A DNA stretch of 64,000 nucleotides from Ensifer sp. LC11 (GCF_001695835.1 NZ_MBSO01000012.1:496001-560000), one strand, 5' to 3'. Numbered from the stretch's first letter, positions 35,888-45,253 are shown. Made by a program: numbers and translations. Notes: a model not told the origin generated them from the letters alone.

Positions 35888-36325
35888 ATGAGAACGCTCA
35901 TTCTTGCCATATCCGCACTGGCGCTTACGGCCTCCACCGCCTTTGCTGATCCAATTGCAGACCGTAAGGCTATCATGAAGGAGCGCGGTCGACTGGTCGG
36001 CACAGTCGCTCCCATGGTCAAGGGAGAGAAGCCGTTTGACGCTGCCGTTGCCATGACCGCCCTCACGGGCCTTAGCGAGAACGCACAAAAATTCGACGTG
36101 GACGTCTTGTTTCCCGCTGGCAGCGAGACCGGAGACACGGCGGCTTTGCCGGCAATTTGGCAAGACATGTCCGGGTTCAAGGCGGCGGCCGAGAAATTCC
36201 GGGTGGATGCGGCCGCTGCCGTCGCTGCCAATCCGCAGGATCTCGACGCATTTAAGACGCAGTTCAACGCGGTAACCGCGAATTGCGGCAGCTGTCACGA
36301 GAAATTCCGGATGAAGAAAGAATAG
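35888..36325 (+). CDS. Cytochrome c' family (class II c-type cytochrome)
   Basis: This 145-residue secreted protein has a signal peptide (MRTLILAISALALTASTAFA, cut before DP), a four-helix-bundle body, and a C-terminal haem motif CGSCH (Cys133, Cys136, His137) just before KFRMKKE. That place of the haem site is the mark of class II cytochromes c', which bind haem in the periplasm and are linked to NO or electron transfer. In-frame TTG 35843 would precede the signal peptide and is unlikely. It follows the tandem hairpin repeats. Confidence 0.9.
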   Translation: MRTLILAISALALTASTAFADPIADRKAIMKERGRLVGTVAPMVKGEKPFDAAVAMTALTGLSENAQKFDVDVLFPAGSETGDTAALPAIWQDMSGFKAAAEKFRVDAAAAVAANPQDLDAFKTQFNAVTANCGSCHEKFRMKKE

Positions 36326-36912
36326 CGGGCATAAGAGCCTGTTCCTGTCGCCCGTCGGAAGCGTCAACGGCTTTCCGAGGCTCCCGGTTCGCGAGGGAGA
36401 GACGGTGCTTGTTTGGTTCGAATGCCACAAGCATGAAGAAAGCGCGGCCCGCTATCAGGAAGCCTGCATCAGAACGTCCATTGGGCGGAGGAGGTCTACC
36501 CGAAGATGGACGGCCAGTGCTGACGCAGGATCGAGGTGGCACGCCTCACGCCGACGTCGCGGTCTCTTTGCGTCTGGGTTGGATCGCGGCCCAACTGACG
36601 CGCTCGATACGGCTCGATCCGGCCGGTTGCAAAGCTTCGTCTTTCCGGTTGCCTTAAGCGGCAAAAGTGGCAAACTGAGCCTCGCGCTATGGCGCCAGAA
36701 TGTCCGCATGATAGGCGGAGGCTACTGTAATATTTGGTTTTTCTGATTGATTTTCCCTCCGGCCGGTTTCCGCCGGAGGCCAGGTATTGGAAGAGATCAG
36801 AGGATTACAGTGACCCCTAGGTGCCCTATCGGACGCGCGGCGCTGCCAAGAAAATAGAGTGCTCCCATCGCGCCCGGGCGGGCGCGGCGCTCATACACAA
36901 CTGGAGGGTATC
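36326..36912. other. Gap without a convincing gene
   Basis: A plus-strand frame (36405-36746) has partly protein-like stretches (LVWFECHKHEESAARYQEAC) but changes character after about 36470, and a different frame gives NVHWAEEVYPKMDGQC; this may be a decayed gene. A stem CCTCCGGC/GCCGGAGG (36756-36779) ahead of the peroxiredoxin gene could be a weak terminator for transcripts arriving from either side. Confidence 0.4.
36756..36779. terminator. GC hairpin, weak terminator candidate
   Basis: Stem CCTCCGGC/GCCGGAGG with an eight-base loop. On the minus strand it is followed by A-rich rather than T-rich sequence, on the plus strand by CCAGGTATT, so it lacks a proper U tract. Confidence 0.35.
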
Positions 36913-37575
36913 GTGACGCTTGCAATCAATGACCTCGCACCGGATTTCGAGGTCGGAACGACCGATGGCACGATCCGGTTTCACGACTGGATCGGCGACT
37001 CCTGGGCGGTTCTGTTCTCGCATCCGAAAGATTTTACGCCAGTCTGCACGACGGAACTCGGCTACATGGCGCGCATCAAGCCGGAATTCGACCGGCGCGG
37101 CGTCAAGATCATCGGACTTTCGGTCGACCCGCTCGATCGCCACGCCGGCTGGGCGGCCGACATCGAGGAAACACAGGGCCATGCGCCGAACTTCCCGATG
37201 ATCGCTGACGTCGACTACACCGTGTCGAAGCTCTACGGCATGCTGCCGGCCCCGGTCTCGGGTGATCCGACCCAGCGTACGCCCGCCGATAACCAGACGG
37301 TGCGCAACGTCTTCGTCATCGGCCCGGACAAGAAGATCAAGCTGATCCTCGTCTATCCGATGACCACCGGCCGCAACTTCGACGAAGTGCTGCGCGTCAT
37401 CGACTCTCTGCAGCTGACGGCCAAGCACAAGGTGGCGACGCCGGTGAACTGGAAGCAGGGCGACGACGTGATCATCGCCGGTTCGGTCAGCGACGACGAT
37501 GCCCGCAAGGTCTATCCCGACGGCTGGAAGGCGCCGAAGCCCTATATCCGCATCGTGCCGCAGCCGAAGGGCTGA
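36913..37575 (+). CDS. 1-Cys peroxiredoxin (Prx6 type)
   Basis: This 220-residue enzyme has the Prx6-group motif DFTPVCTTELG with the peroxidatic Cys45 and no resolving Cys at the usual place, plus the long C-terminal arm (KVYPDGWKAPKPYIRIV) of this group. It reduces peroxides with glutathione or another thiol in the cytoplasm. GTG 36913 has GGAGG upstream. The next gene, after a MITE-like hairpin, is a persulfide dioxygenase; both act in thiol/peroxide defence. Confidence 0.93.
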   Translation: MTLAINDLAPDFEVGTTDGTIRFHDWIGDSWAVLFSHPKDFTPVCTTELGYMARIKPEFDRRGVKIIGLSVDPLDRHAGWAADIEETQGHAPNFPMIADVDYTVSKLYGMLPAPVSGDPTQRTPADNQTVRNVFVIGPDKKIKLILVYPMTTGRNFDEVLRVIDSLQLTAKHKVATPVNWKQGDDVIIAGSVSDDDARKVYPDGWKAPKPYIRIVPQPKG

Positions 37576-37923
37576 GGCGTCGCATCGGCAAGGGGTGAGG
37601 GCGTGCCCGCCCTCATCCGCGCGGTGAGGGGATGTGCCCCTCATCCGAGCGTGGGCGGCCCCTCATCCGCCTGCCGGCACCTTCTCCCCACAGGCGGGGA
37701 GAAGGAATTCCGCTGCACCCGCTCGCCGTCCTCGATGCCTTCGGGTTTGGTTAGAGCGAGCGGAGTGAAAGCCTGGTGCATCCATTCTCCCCCTCAAACG
37801 GGAGAGGGAAATTCGAGCGTGCGGCAACGTCCCTTCGCCCCGCTTGCGGGGAGAAGGTGCCGGCAGGCGGATGAGGGGCGGACCGCCACTGTTGCACGAC
37901 GCCTCGATGCAAGGGAGCCGCCG
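37576..37923. other. Gap filled by MITE-like hairpin
   Basis: Almost the whole 348-base gap is taken up by GC-rich inverted structure, with the element at 37658-37879 at its centre and a flanking smaller hairpin (GGGCGTGCCCGCCC, about 37597-37612). The promoter for the downstream dioxygenase must lie in or right after it. Confidence 0.5.
37658..37879. mobile_element. MITE-like element with 32-base perfect terminal inverted repeats
   Basis: The arms at 37658-37689 (starting GCCCCTCATCCGCCTGCC) and 37848-37879 are exact reverse complements over 32 bases, enclosing 158 bases without a gene. Short CCTTCTCCCC/GGGGAGAAGG stems repeat inside each half, as in a composite hairpin. The element at about 24025-24180 is an older relative. 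No transposase of matching ends is seen in the window. Confidence 0.7.
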
Positions 37924-38973
37924 ATGATCTTCCGTCAATTGTTCGACAGCGTGTCCGGCACCTATACTTACCTGATCGCCAGCCGCCAGGGCGGGGAGGC
38001 GCTGATCATCGATCCGGTTCTCGAAAAGGTCGAGCGTTATCTGCAGCTCGTGCGCGAACTCGATCTCAGGCTCGTCAAGGCCGTCGACACGCACCTGCAT
38101 GCCGACCACATCACCGGGCTTGGGGCGCTGCGCGACCAGACCCATTGCATTACCGTCATGGGCGAGCAGACGGCAGCCGACGTCGTTTCCATGCGGGTGG
38201 CGGAGGGCGACCGGGTGTCGATCGAGGGCCTGAGCCTCGACGTCATGTATACGCCCGGCCACACCGACGATTCCTATTCCTTCCTGATGGGCGGCGACCT
38301 GGGACGGCGGGTCTTTACCGGCGACACGCTGCTCATCCGCGGCACCGGGCGCACGGATTTCCAGAACGGCGACCCGCGCCAGCAGTATGACTCGATCTTC
38401 AACAAGCTTCTGAAACTGCCTGACGAGACGCTCGTCTATCCGGCGCACGACTATAAGGGCGACACGGTCTCGACCATCGGCGAGGAGAAACGCTTCAATC
38501 CGCGGCTTCGGGTGAAATCGGTCGATGAATATGTCGACCTGATGAACAATCTGAACCTGCCGAACCCGAAGATGATGGACGTGGCGGTGCCGGCCAATGT
38601 CCATATCGGGCTGCACCAGGACGAGATCGCGCGGCGCGGCTGGGCGCTTTCGGTAAAGGAGGCACTGGTGCTTTGCGGCCGGGCGAGCATCGCGCTGGTC
38701 GACCTGCGCGAGAAGGCCGAGCGGGAAAAACACGGCGTGATCCCCGGTTCGCTGCATGCGCCCTATCCGGATCTTCAGCAGAATATCGCTGCCGGCGGCA
38801 TGTTGCACGAACTGGCCGAAGCGACGGGAAAACGCATCGTCTTTTACTGCGCCTTCGGCGAGCGCTCGGCGATGGCTGTCGAGGCGGCACAGCAGATGGG
38901 CATCGTCAGCGCCTGCCATATCGAGGGCGGCATTGCCGCCTGGAAGAAGGCGGACGGGCCAGTCACGCATTGA
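37924..38973 (+). CDS. Persulfide dioxygenase (ETHE1-like) fused to rhodanese
   Basis: This 349-residue protein joins a metallo-beta-lactamase-fold domain (1-230) to a rhodanese domain (250-349). The metal site is THLHADHI (His57, His59, Asp61, His62) with His113, Asp134 and His175 following, as in the ETHE1 persulfide dioxygenases that oxidise glutathione persulfide to sulfite with iron. The rhodanese loop CAFGERSA carries Cys309. In such fusions the rhodanese half passes sulfur to or from glutathione. ATG 37924 is the natural start; upstream sequence belongs to the MITE-like element. Confidence 0.93.
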   Translation: MIFRQLFDSVSGTYTYLIASRQGGEALIIDPVLEKVERYLQLVRELDLRLVKAVDTHLHADHITGLGALRDQTHCITVMGEQTAADVVSMRVAEGDRVSIEGLSLDVMYTPGHTDDSYSFLMGGDLGRRVFTGDTLLIRGTGRTDFQNGDPRQQYDSIFNKLLKLPDETLVYPAHDYKGDTVSTIGEEKRFNPRLRVKSVDEYVDLMNNLNLPNPKMMDVAVPANVHIGLHQDEIARRGWALSVKEALVLCGRASIALVDLREKAEREKHGVIPGSLHAPYPDLQQNIAAGGMLHELAEATGKRIVFYCAFGERSAMAVEAAQQMGIVSACHIEGGIAAWKKADGPVTH

Positions 38974-39060
38974 TGCCGACGCATTGACGCCGGGCGACGG
39001 CGCGCCATTTCCTATCCATGCGTTCGACGTGGTCAAAGCGAGCAAAGCAGGGTCGAGATC

Positions 39061-39276
39061 ATGCATAAATTCTCTGTCAGCATCACCAGGGATTTCGAGG
39101 CCGATACCGCCGAGGAGGCGGCCTTGCTGATGTATCAGTATCTGACCCGCGAGCCGGCGCCGCTGTCCTACACCGCCACGGACGAGACGAAGAACATCAC
39201 CCGGCTGACACTCGACCGGGAAAAGGCGGATGAATTCGCCGGCGTCGATCACACGGCGGACCCGGGCAATTGGTAG
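39061..39276 (+). CDS. Hypothetical small acidic protein (71 aa)
   Basis: This 71-residue protein begins MHKFSVSITRDFEADTAEEA and is acidic, with an alpha-beta pattern. No family is recognised. The ATG has GGTCGAG upstream. It sits 87 bases after the dioxygenase on the same strand and may be co-transcribed. Confidence 0.65.
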   Translation: MHKFSVSITRDFEADTAEEAALLMYQYLTREPAPLSYTATDETKNITRLTLDREKADEFAGVDHTADPGNW

Positions 39277-39333
39277 CCGTGACGGCCGGAACCAATCTCC
39301 GGCGAAGCCCCCGATAGCGATCGTTTCACGACG

Positions 39334-41101
39334 TTGAGTTGCGTCTTTGGCGGCACTGTCGCCAGCCGTGCGGACAGGGGCCCATCGCGCCCAAAAGTGG
39401 CGCCAAAACGATCGGTTTCGAAAACCATCGCCATTCTCGATGCGATCAACCGGTCGCAGGCGATCATCGAGTTCGATCTCAATGGCAATATCCTGACTGC
39501 CAATGAGAACTTCTGCCAGGCGATCGGCTACGAACTCCATGAGATCGTCGGCCGGCATCACCGCATGTTCGTGCAGCCGGAGGAGGCCGCGTCGGCCGCC
39601 TATCGCGAATTCTGGGCGCGCCTTGCGCGCGGCGATTACGAAAGCCAGCAGTATAAGCGCATCGGCAAGGGCGGCCGCGAGATCTGGATCGAGGCATCCT
39701 ACAATCCGGTGTTTAGGGGTCGGAAGCCCTATAAGGTGGTGAAGTTCGCGACCGACATCACCGCGACGAAGGCGAAGAGCTGCGACGACCAGGGCAAGAT
39801 CGACGCGCTGTCACGGGCCCAGGCGGTCATCGAATTTACGCCTTCGGGCGAGATCCTCACGGCCAACGAGAATTTCCTCGCGACGATGGGATACGAACTG
39901 CGCGAGACCGTCGGGCGGCATCACTCCATGTTCTGCGAGCCGGGTTACGCGCACTCGCCGGATTACGCCACCTTCTGGCAAAACCTGGCGTCCGGGCGCT
40001 TCGTCACTGACCAGTTCATGCGGCTCGGCAAGGGCGGCCGCACGGTCTTCATCCAGGCCTCCTACAATCCGATCCTCGACGATGCTGGCCGCGTCCTGAA
40101 GGTCGTGAAATTCGCGATCGACGTTTCTGCCCGCGTGCTGGCGGTCAAGGAGATCGGCGCGGGGCTCGGGCGCCTTGCCGAGTGCAACATCCGCATGACG
40201 CTGGACGAACCCTTTGTCGGCGAACTCGAGGGGCTTCGGCGCGACTTCAACACGTCCATCGGCATGTTCCAGGAAACGCTTTCGGCCGTGCTCAGCCAGA
40301 CCCGTGCGCTCAACAGCGACAGCCACGAGATGAAGGATGCTGCCGAACATCTCTCCGACCGCACGCCAGCAGGCAGCGGCGCTGGAGCAGGTTACGGTGA
40401 CCGTGCGCACGTCGACGGAAAACACCCAGCAGACACGTTCACTGGTGCAGAGCGCGCGCCAGTCCGCGCACGCCTCATCCGACGTTGTGCGTGATGCCGT
40501 CACCGCGATGAACCGCATCAAGACGGCGTCCGAAGAGATCAGCCAGATCATCGGCGTGATCGACGAGATCGCGTTCCAGACCAATCTCCTGGCGCTGAAT
40601 GCCGGAGTAGAGGCGGCGCGCGCGGGGGACGCGGGCAAAGGCTTTGCCGTCGTTGCCCAGGAGGTGCGCGAGCTCGCGCAGCGCTCGGCCAAGGCGGCCA
40701 AGGAGATCAAGGCGCTGATCCAGAATTCTGTCTTAGAGGTCGCCGAAGGCGTGCGCCTTGTCGGCGATACCGGCAGTGCGCTGAAGGAGATCGAAAACTA
40801 CGTCGAAGCGATCGACGCTCGGATCGAGGCGATCGCAACGGCTGCGACCGAGCAGACGGCCGGTCTCGGCGAAATCAATGTCGCGGTCAATGACATCGAC
40901 GCCACGACGCAGAAGAACGCCAGCATGGTGGATCGCACCGCCGACGTCAGCGTTCGGCTGGCAGAAGGCGCGCAGCGACTGACCGAACTCGTCAACCGCT
41001 TCCAGCTCAACCGTCGCGCCGAGCGGCGCAAGGCAGGCACCGACGCAGCGAGCCGCGGCATCGGCGACCGGCGGCGGACAACCGACGCCAGGGCCGCCTG
41101 A
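39334..41101 (+). pseudogene. Cytoplasmic PAS-PAS methyl-accepting chemotaxis receptor, frameshifted
   Basis: The first frame (39334 to about 40365) encodes two PAS domains with nearly duplicate sequence (ANENFCQAIGYELHEIVGRHHRMF and the second around ANENFLATMGYEL; each followed by a RIGKGGREIW-type segment), then a helical linker. At DRT the natural sequence QQAAALEQV continues only after skipping one base, C at about 40366. The second frame then gives the signalling domain with the hairpin core [21 protein letters not shown] (receptor tip) to 41101. No membrane helix is present, so the receptor would be soluble, sensing through PAS, perhaps redox or oxygen. A one-base insertion or a sequencing error explains the break. 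Confidence 0.85.
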
Positions 41102-41456
41102 AGGGAGGCGGGGCCGTGCAGGGCGTCTCGCCCCGCCCCAACCTCTTGCTGAGCAAAATGAAGCGTCGCTTGCGGGCATCCTGACCGCGGCGGGTTCGGT
41201 CTGCGGGCAATGTCGCCGAGCGCTCGCGCCGGCACGCAACGTGTGGTGTCGTCTGTCGTTGACGAAGGCCGCCGATCTATGCATCCTGCCCGCCAGCAAC
41301 GAAGAGCCGCCTGACGGCATAGGGAACCAGGGCGCAAGGCCCAAGCTATCTGACAAATTTGCATGACCGTGGCGCGTCCTGCGCCCGGAACACGACGCAT
41401 TCCTGATACGCATTCACGACGTCATTCGCATCGATTGTTCGAGGTCGGAGGGGACT
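41102..41456. other. Gap before binding-protein gene, no gene seen
   Basis: This 355-base gap should contain the promoter of the binding-protein operon. I see no clear hairpin terminator and no protein-like frame with a ribosome binding site. Confidence 0.45.
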
Positions 41457-42413
41457 GTGAAGGGAAAGTCGAAGTTTCTGCCGGCGGCGCTGGCCGCATG
41501 TCTTGCCGTATCCGCGGCCCTGCCGGCCGCTGCTGCCGATCTGGTGATCGCCATGCCGAACTGGCCGTCGGGCCAGGCGACGGCCAATATCCTGAAGGAA
41601 GGCATCGCCAGGAAGTTCGGCCTCAATGCCGAGGTCAAGGAACTTGGCACGCTCAATGCCTTCGTCGGCTTCGAGGCGGGCACGGTCGATATCCAGCCGG
41701 AAGTCTGGCGCCCGAATTTCGAGGATGTCGTTCGCAAATACGTGACCGATAAGGGTGTCGGGCGGCTGACCGAACGCAGTGTTCCGGCCTGGCAGGGGCT
41801 CTGCGCCACACCGGAAGCGGCGAAGTCGATCAAGACGGTCGCCGATCTCAGCGACCCCGAAAAGACCAAGGTTCTCGACACCGACGGCGACGGCAAGGGC
41901 GAGATGTGGATCGGTGCCCAGACCTGGCTTTCGACCGGTATCGAGCGGGTGCGGGCGGCCGGTTACGGCTATGGCGAGAGCCTGACGCTGTTCGAGGCGG
42001 AAGAGGAAGTGGCGATGGCGGCGGTCGACGCGGCGGTCGCGACCGGGCGGCCGATGGTGTTTTACTGCTACGCGCCGCATCACGTGTTCGAGCTGCACCA
42101 GATCATCCGGATCGACGAGCCGCCGCACGATGCCGCGACGTGGAAGATCCTGCCGCCGAACGATCCGCTCTGGGTGTCCAAGTCCAGTGCCTCGACCGCC
42201 TGGGAGGCGGCGCATTTCCAGATCGCCTATGCCACCGCCTTCGGCAAGAAGCATCCTGACGTCGCGAAGTTCCTCGAAAAGGTGGATTTCTCGCCCGAGG
42301 AAGTGACGAAGATGAGCTACGCGCTTGAGGTCGAGCGGCAGACGCCCGCCGACTTTGCCAAGAAATGGGCCGAGGACAATGCGGCCCGCATCGACGGGTG
42401 GGCGAAGCCATGA
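41457..42413 (+). CDS. Glycine-betaine/choline-type ABC transporter substrate-binding protein (OpuAC fold)
   Basis: This 318-residue secreted protein has a signal peptide (about 1-27, ending AAAADL) and an OpuAC-type binding domain, with VIAMPNWPSGQA at the start of the mature chain and a second-domain segment around MVFYCYAPHHVF. Such proteins bind quaternary amines such as glycine betaine, choline or carnitine in the periplasm. GTG 41457 has GGAGGGG upstream. No permease or ATPase gene lies next to it; its stop overlaps the next gene by ATGA, giving coupling with an L,D-transpeptidase. Confidence 0.88.
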   Translation: MKGKSKFLPAALAACLAVSAALPAAAADLVIAMPNWPSGQATANILKEGIARKFGLNAEVKELGTLNAFVGFEAGTVDIQPEVWRPNFEDVVRKYVTDKGVGRLTERSVPAWQGLCATPEAAKSIKTVADLSDPEKTKVLDTDGDGKGEMWIGAQTWLSTGIERVRAAGYGYGESLTLFEAEEEVAMAAVDAAVATGRPMVFYCYAPHHVFELHQIIRIDEPPHDAATWKILPPNDPLWVSKSSASTAWEAAHFQIAYATAFGKKHPDVAKFLEKVDFSPEEVTKMSYALEVERQTPADFAKKWAEDNAARIDGWAKP

Positions 42414-43108
42414 CCGATACGCCTGACACCAAATACCCCGATCGCTCGCGTCCCGGCGCCCGCCGGCTCGGCATCGGCCTGATTGCTGCCGCTCTCTGCC
42501 TCGGGCCGCTGGCAGCACTCGCCCAGACGCAGATCTATGACGCCCGCACCAAGAAGTGGGTGGACTACGACAAGAAGAAGGCGCGGCAGTATTTTGCCCG
42601 CAACAACCAGGTGCCGGAAGCGTTCCGCCGGCAGGCGGTGCCGTTCCGCACGGCGGAAAAGCCGGGCACGATCATCATCGACGGCAACCAGCATTTTCTC
42701 TACCTCGTGCAGCCGGGCGGCCAGGCGATCCGCTATGGCATCGGCGTCGGGCGCGAAGGCTTCGGCTGGGCCGGCATCGTGCGCGTCGGGCGCACGGCGG
42801 AGTGGCCGACCTGGACGCCGCCGGCCGAAATGGTGGCGCGTGACCCGAATGCCGCCAAATGGGCGGCCGGCATGCCCGGCGGGCCGGACAATCCGCTCGG
42901 CGCGCGGGCGCTTTACCTCTACGAGGGTGACCAGGACACGATCTACCGCATCCACGGCACGGTCGAGCCCTGGACGATCGGGCTCGATGTCTCGTCCGGC
43001 TGTATCCGCATGAACAATGACGACATCGTCGACCTGCATTCACGGGTCGAGATCGGCGCCAAGGTGATCGTGCTGATGCAGGGTGCGGCGCTCTACAAGG
43101 GTGTTTGA
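42410..43108 (+). CDS. L,D-transpeptidase (YkuD domain), exported
   Basis: This 232-residue protein has a signal peptide or anchor (about 19-38) and a YkuD domain with the catalytic pattern IHGT (His182) and SSGCIRM (Cys198). Such enzymes make 3-3 peptidoglycan crosslinks or attach proteins to the wall in the periplasm. Its ATG overlaps the previous stop (ATGA), so the two are translated together although their roles differ. The C-terminus (KVIVLMQG) ends the domain without extension. Confidence 0.93.
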   Translation: MTDTPDTKYPDRSRPGARRLGIGLIAAALCLGPLAALAQTQIYDARTKKWVDYDKKKARQYFARNNQVPEAFRRQAVPFRTAEKPGTIIIDGNQHFLYLVQPGGQAIRYGIGVGREGFGWAGIVRVGRTAEWPTWTPPAEMVARDPNAAKWAAGMPGGPDNPLGARALYLYEGDQDTIYRIHGTVEPWTIGLDVSSGCIRMNNDDIVDLHSRVEIGAKVIVLMQGAALYKGV

Positions 43109-43228
43109 CCCAGTCGCTCGAAAGGCGACCAGATGTTTTTCGGCCGGCCGTCGGGGATCGGGGACAAGGGCGGCCACCCGATCCCGCAGGAAACCGATGA
43201 CAGGCAGACTATTGGAGAGGAGCGGACA

Positions 43229-43546
43229 GTGGTGAGCAAGGGGATGTTGCGTTCGAAAGGTTTTGTTGCGGCGGCCTTGGCGCTTGCCATGATCGGCGGC
43301 TGCCAGTCGCCGCCGAAGCCGGAGGACATGGCGCGCACCAGCCTGCAGACGGCGCCGGCCGATCTGCAGCTGCTCTGCGCGCACGCCGTCGCCGGCACGG
43401 CACAGGTTGATAGCACCAAGGTCTTGCCGACAAGTTCGCGGGCGCTTGACGCGACGTCCTACAGCGTCGATCTCGACGCCGGCGGCCGCAAGTTCAACTG
43501 CGTCGTCGACTCCGCCGGCAGCGTGAAATCGGTCACGCCGGTGTAG
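43229..43546 (+). CDS. Hypothetical lipoprotein (105 aa)
   Basis: This 105-residue protein has a lipoprotein signal: basic start, hydrophobic run FVAAALALAMIGG and lipobox Cys25. The mature part is small with two more Cys (LLCAHA and FNCVVD), likely a periplasmic disulfide. GTG 43229 is preferred because GGAGAGGAG is six bases upstream; GTG 43232 and ATG 43244 are alternatives. A hairpin follows at 43597. Confidence 0.72.
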   Translation: MVSKGMLRSKGFVAAALALAMIGGCQSPPKPEDMARTSLQTAPADLQLLCAHAVAGTAQVDSTKVLPTSSRALDATSYSVDLDAGGRKFNCVVDSAGSVKSVTPV

Positions 43547-43596
43547 GTCCGTCATCCGGACCCATTCACAGTTTAATTATAATGCTCTAAAATAAG

Positions 43597-43623
43597 CCCG
43601 TAACGCGTTTCGTTCGTTACGGG
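43597..43623 (+). terminator. GC hairpin after lipoprotein gene
   Basis: Stem CCCGTAACG/CGTTACGGG with a nine-base loop lies 50 bases after the lipoprotein stop. There is no T run after it, so termination would be weak or Rho-assisted. Confidence 0.45.
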
Positions 43624-43732
43624 AGCCGTCTCCTTTGCATCGGGTTCTGCTTCACGCGTTGCCGAGAGTGCCTCCAACTGGTGTGGAGGATGCTTACGAT
43701 ATTGCTATGGGGGCGGGAACATGGAGGGGGAC

Positions 43733-44602
43733 ATGGAACTCTCCGACAGCGACACGACGTCGCCTGGCGCCGAAACAAAATCCGGTTCGCGGACGCTTCT
43801 GGATCTATTGAAAGAATGGGGCGGGCTGGCAACGCTCGTCATCGCGCTTCTCTATACGTTTCCGTTCTCGCTCGTAGACAGATACTTCAATGCGCAGCGG
43901 GAAAGGCAGCTTAGCGAGCGCGATGCTGTGGCAGAGGTGAGACGAGCAATCGCGGATATGGCGGCGCTTCGCGCTGAGAAGGCCAGTCGCTTCGTACAGT
44001 CTTCCGACCCCAGATATCAAAATGAAATCGCATCGGCCTACGACATTCGTATCTACAACGTGATCTATACACAGAAGGAGAATTTTAGGTCTTGGTCATC
44101 TAACCTTCGCTCATCCGAATTGTACTGGATTGGAAGCAGCCTTACGCTTATCGGCGAGGTTGGTGAGGCGCAATATTATTATGACTCCGCAATATCTGCT
44201 GCGGAAAAAGAGAACATTCCAGGGACAGTTGTGACTGTTCGGAGAGAGAAAGGAAACTCCCTGTTCCTCGATAGCCCCAATCAGGACCTGGAGAAGGCAA
44301 GGTCGGCTTATCTGGAAGCGATTAAAGTTGTCTCCGGGCAAACCTCCTACAACTCGAGAACTTTCTACGTCAGTCTGGTGTCCGAACTTGTGAGCGGAGA
44401 ATTGTTGTACGGGAGTTACCAGTGCGGTCGGTCCAACGTTGATATGACCAATTTCATGTTCGGGACGTTGAGTAACGCCGGTGTTCCAGTCAAAGGTCTC
44501 TACGATTTGTTCAATCAGAACGTAGAGACCTCGAGACCAAGGGCGGCGCTTGCATCTTCCCCTTGCAACTATTCCATCCCCAGGCACTCGTATTTTAAGT
44601 AG
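43733..44602 (+). CDS. Hypothetical membrane-anchored helical-repeat protein
   Basis: This 289-residue protein is not recognised. It has one membrane helix (about residues 30-48, WGGLATLVIALLYTFPF), a charged coiled segment (QRERQLSERDAVAEVRRA), then TPR-like helical pairs with regular Ala/Leu/Tyr spacing (SELYWIGSSLTLIGEVGEAQ and later AYLEAIKVV). The C-terminal part holds two Cys. ATG 43733 has GGAGGGGG upstream; ATG 43721 lies four codons earlier. Codons are more AT-rich than those of the neighbours. Confidence 0.72.
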   Translation: MELSDSDTTSPGAETKSGSRTLLDLLKEWGGLATLVIALLYTFPFSLVDRYFNAQRERQLSERDAVAEVRRAIADMAALRAEKASRFVQSSDPRYQNEIASAYDIRIYNVIYTQKENFRSWSSNLRSSELYWIGSSLTLIGEVGEAQYYYDSAISAAEKENIPGTVVTVRREKGNSLFLDSPNQDLEKARSAYLEAIKVVSGQTSYNSRTFYVSLVSELVSGELLYGSYQCGRSNVDMTNFMFGTLSNAGVPVKGLYDLFNQNVETSRPRAALASSPCNYSIPRHSYFK

Positions 44603-44632
44603 ACGGCGGCGCCTTCCGCCTTTCCTGAGGCT

Positions 44633-45253
44633 CTAGTCGCCAAGATTGAACAGCGTAGAGGGATCGGCAACGACCGGCGGCCCATAGAAGGTCAGCCGCA
44701 CCGCCTCCATGATCAGAAGCGGCGGCGCCATTTCACCGGCGAGCGTGGTGATCCAGTCCTGGAGTTCGTGCACCTTGTCGGCGTTTGCGGCCGAGAGATC
44801 CGTCGCCTCGGACGGATCGGCGGCCAAATCGAACAGCTCGACCTTCGAGGGCAGGGCTGCCTTCCACACGAGCTTCCAATCGTCCTTGCGCACCGCTCCT
44901 GAGAGCGGATCGACATTGTAGACGAGGTCCTTGCGTGGCGACGGCTTGCCTTCGCTTAAAGTTGGCCAGAGGTTGATGCCGTCGAGCGGCTTGTTCTTGC
45001 CAAGCGCTGCGCCGGCGATCGCCGCAAGCGTCGGGTACATGTCGACGACATGAACCATGCCGGTGACTTCCCCCGGCTTGATCCTCTCCGGCCAGTTGGC
45101 AAGGGCGACGACGCGGGTGCCGCCCTCGTAGAGCGTGCCCTTGCCGTCGCGATACGCGCCATTGCTTGCCGGCAATCCGCCGCTGAGCTTGCTATCGCCG
45201 GCAAAGAGCGAACTCGTTTCGGACGGCGAGATCTTTTCATTCGATATCTCTAA
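44633..45253 (-). pseudogene. 5'-truncated sulfatase gene
   Basis: About 206 residues of the C-terminal half of an arylsulfatase are present: SGGLPASNGAYRDGKGTLYE, then GMVHVVDMYPTLAAIAG and DDWKLVWKAALPS. The frame is blocked by a stop at about 45254-45256, and no upstream part with the formylglycine motif or metal-binding DD exists in the following 300 bases. The protein would be inactive. A short internal TTG frame starts at 45175. It marks the start of the sulfatase region. Confidence 0.8.

Noticed and set aside
36405-36746. Plus-strand frame between cytochrome c' and peroxiredoxin genes
   Set aside because: Only part is protein-like and it loses character after about 36470; kept only as a possible relic.
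37663-39561. Very long minus-strand frame over the dioxygenase and chemoreceptor genes
   Set aside because: It is antisense to well-recognised genes and its product has the low-complexity composition expected of a GC-rich mirror frame.
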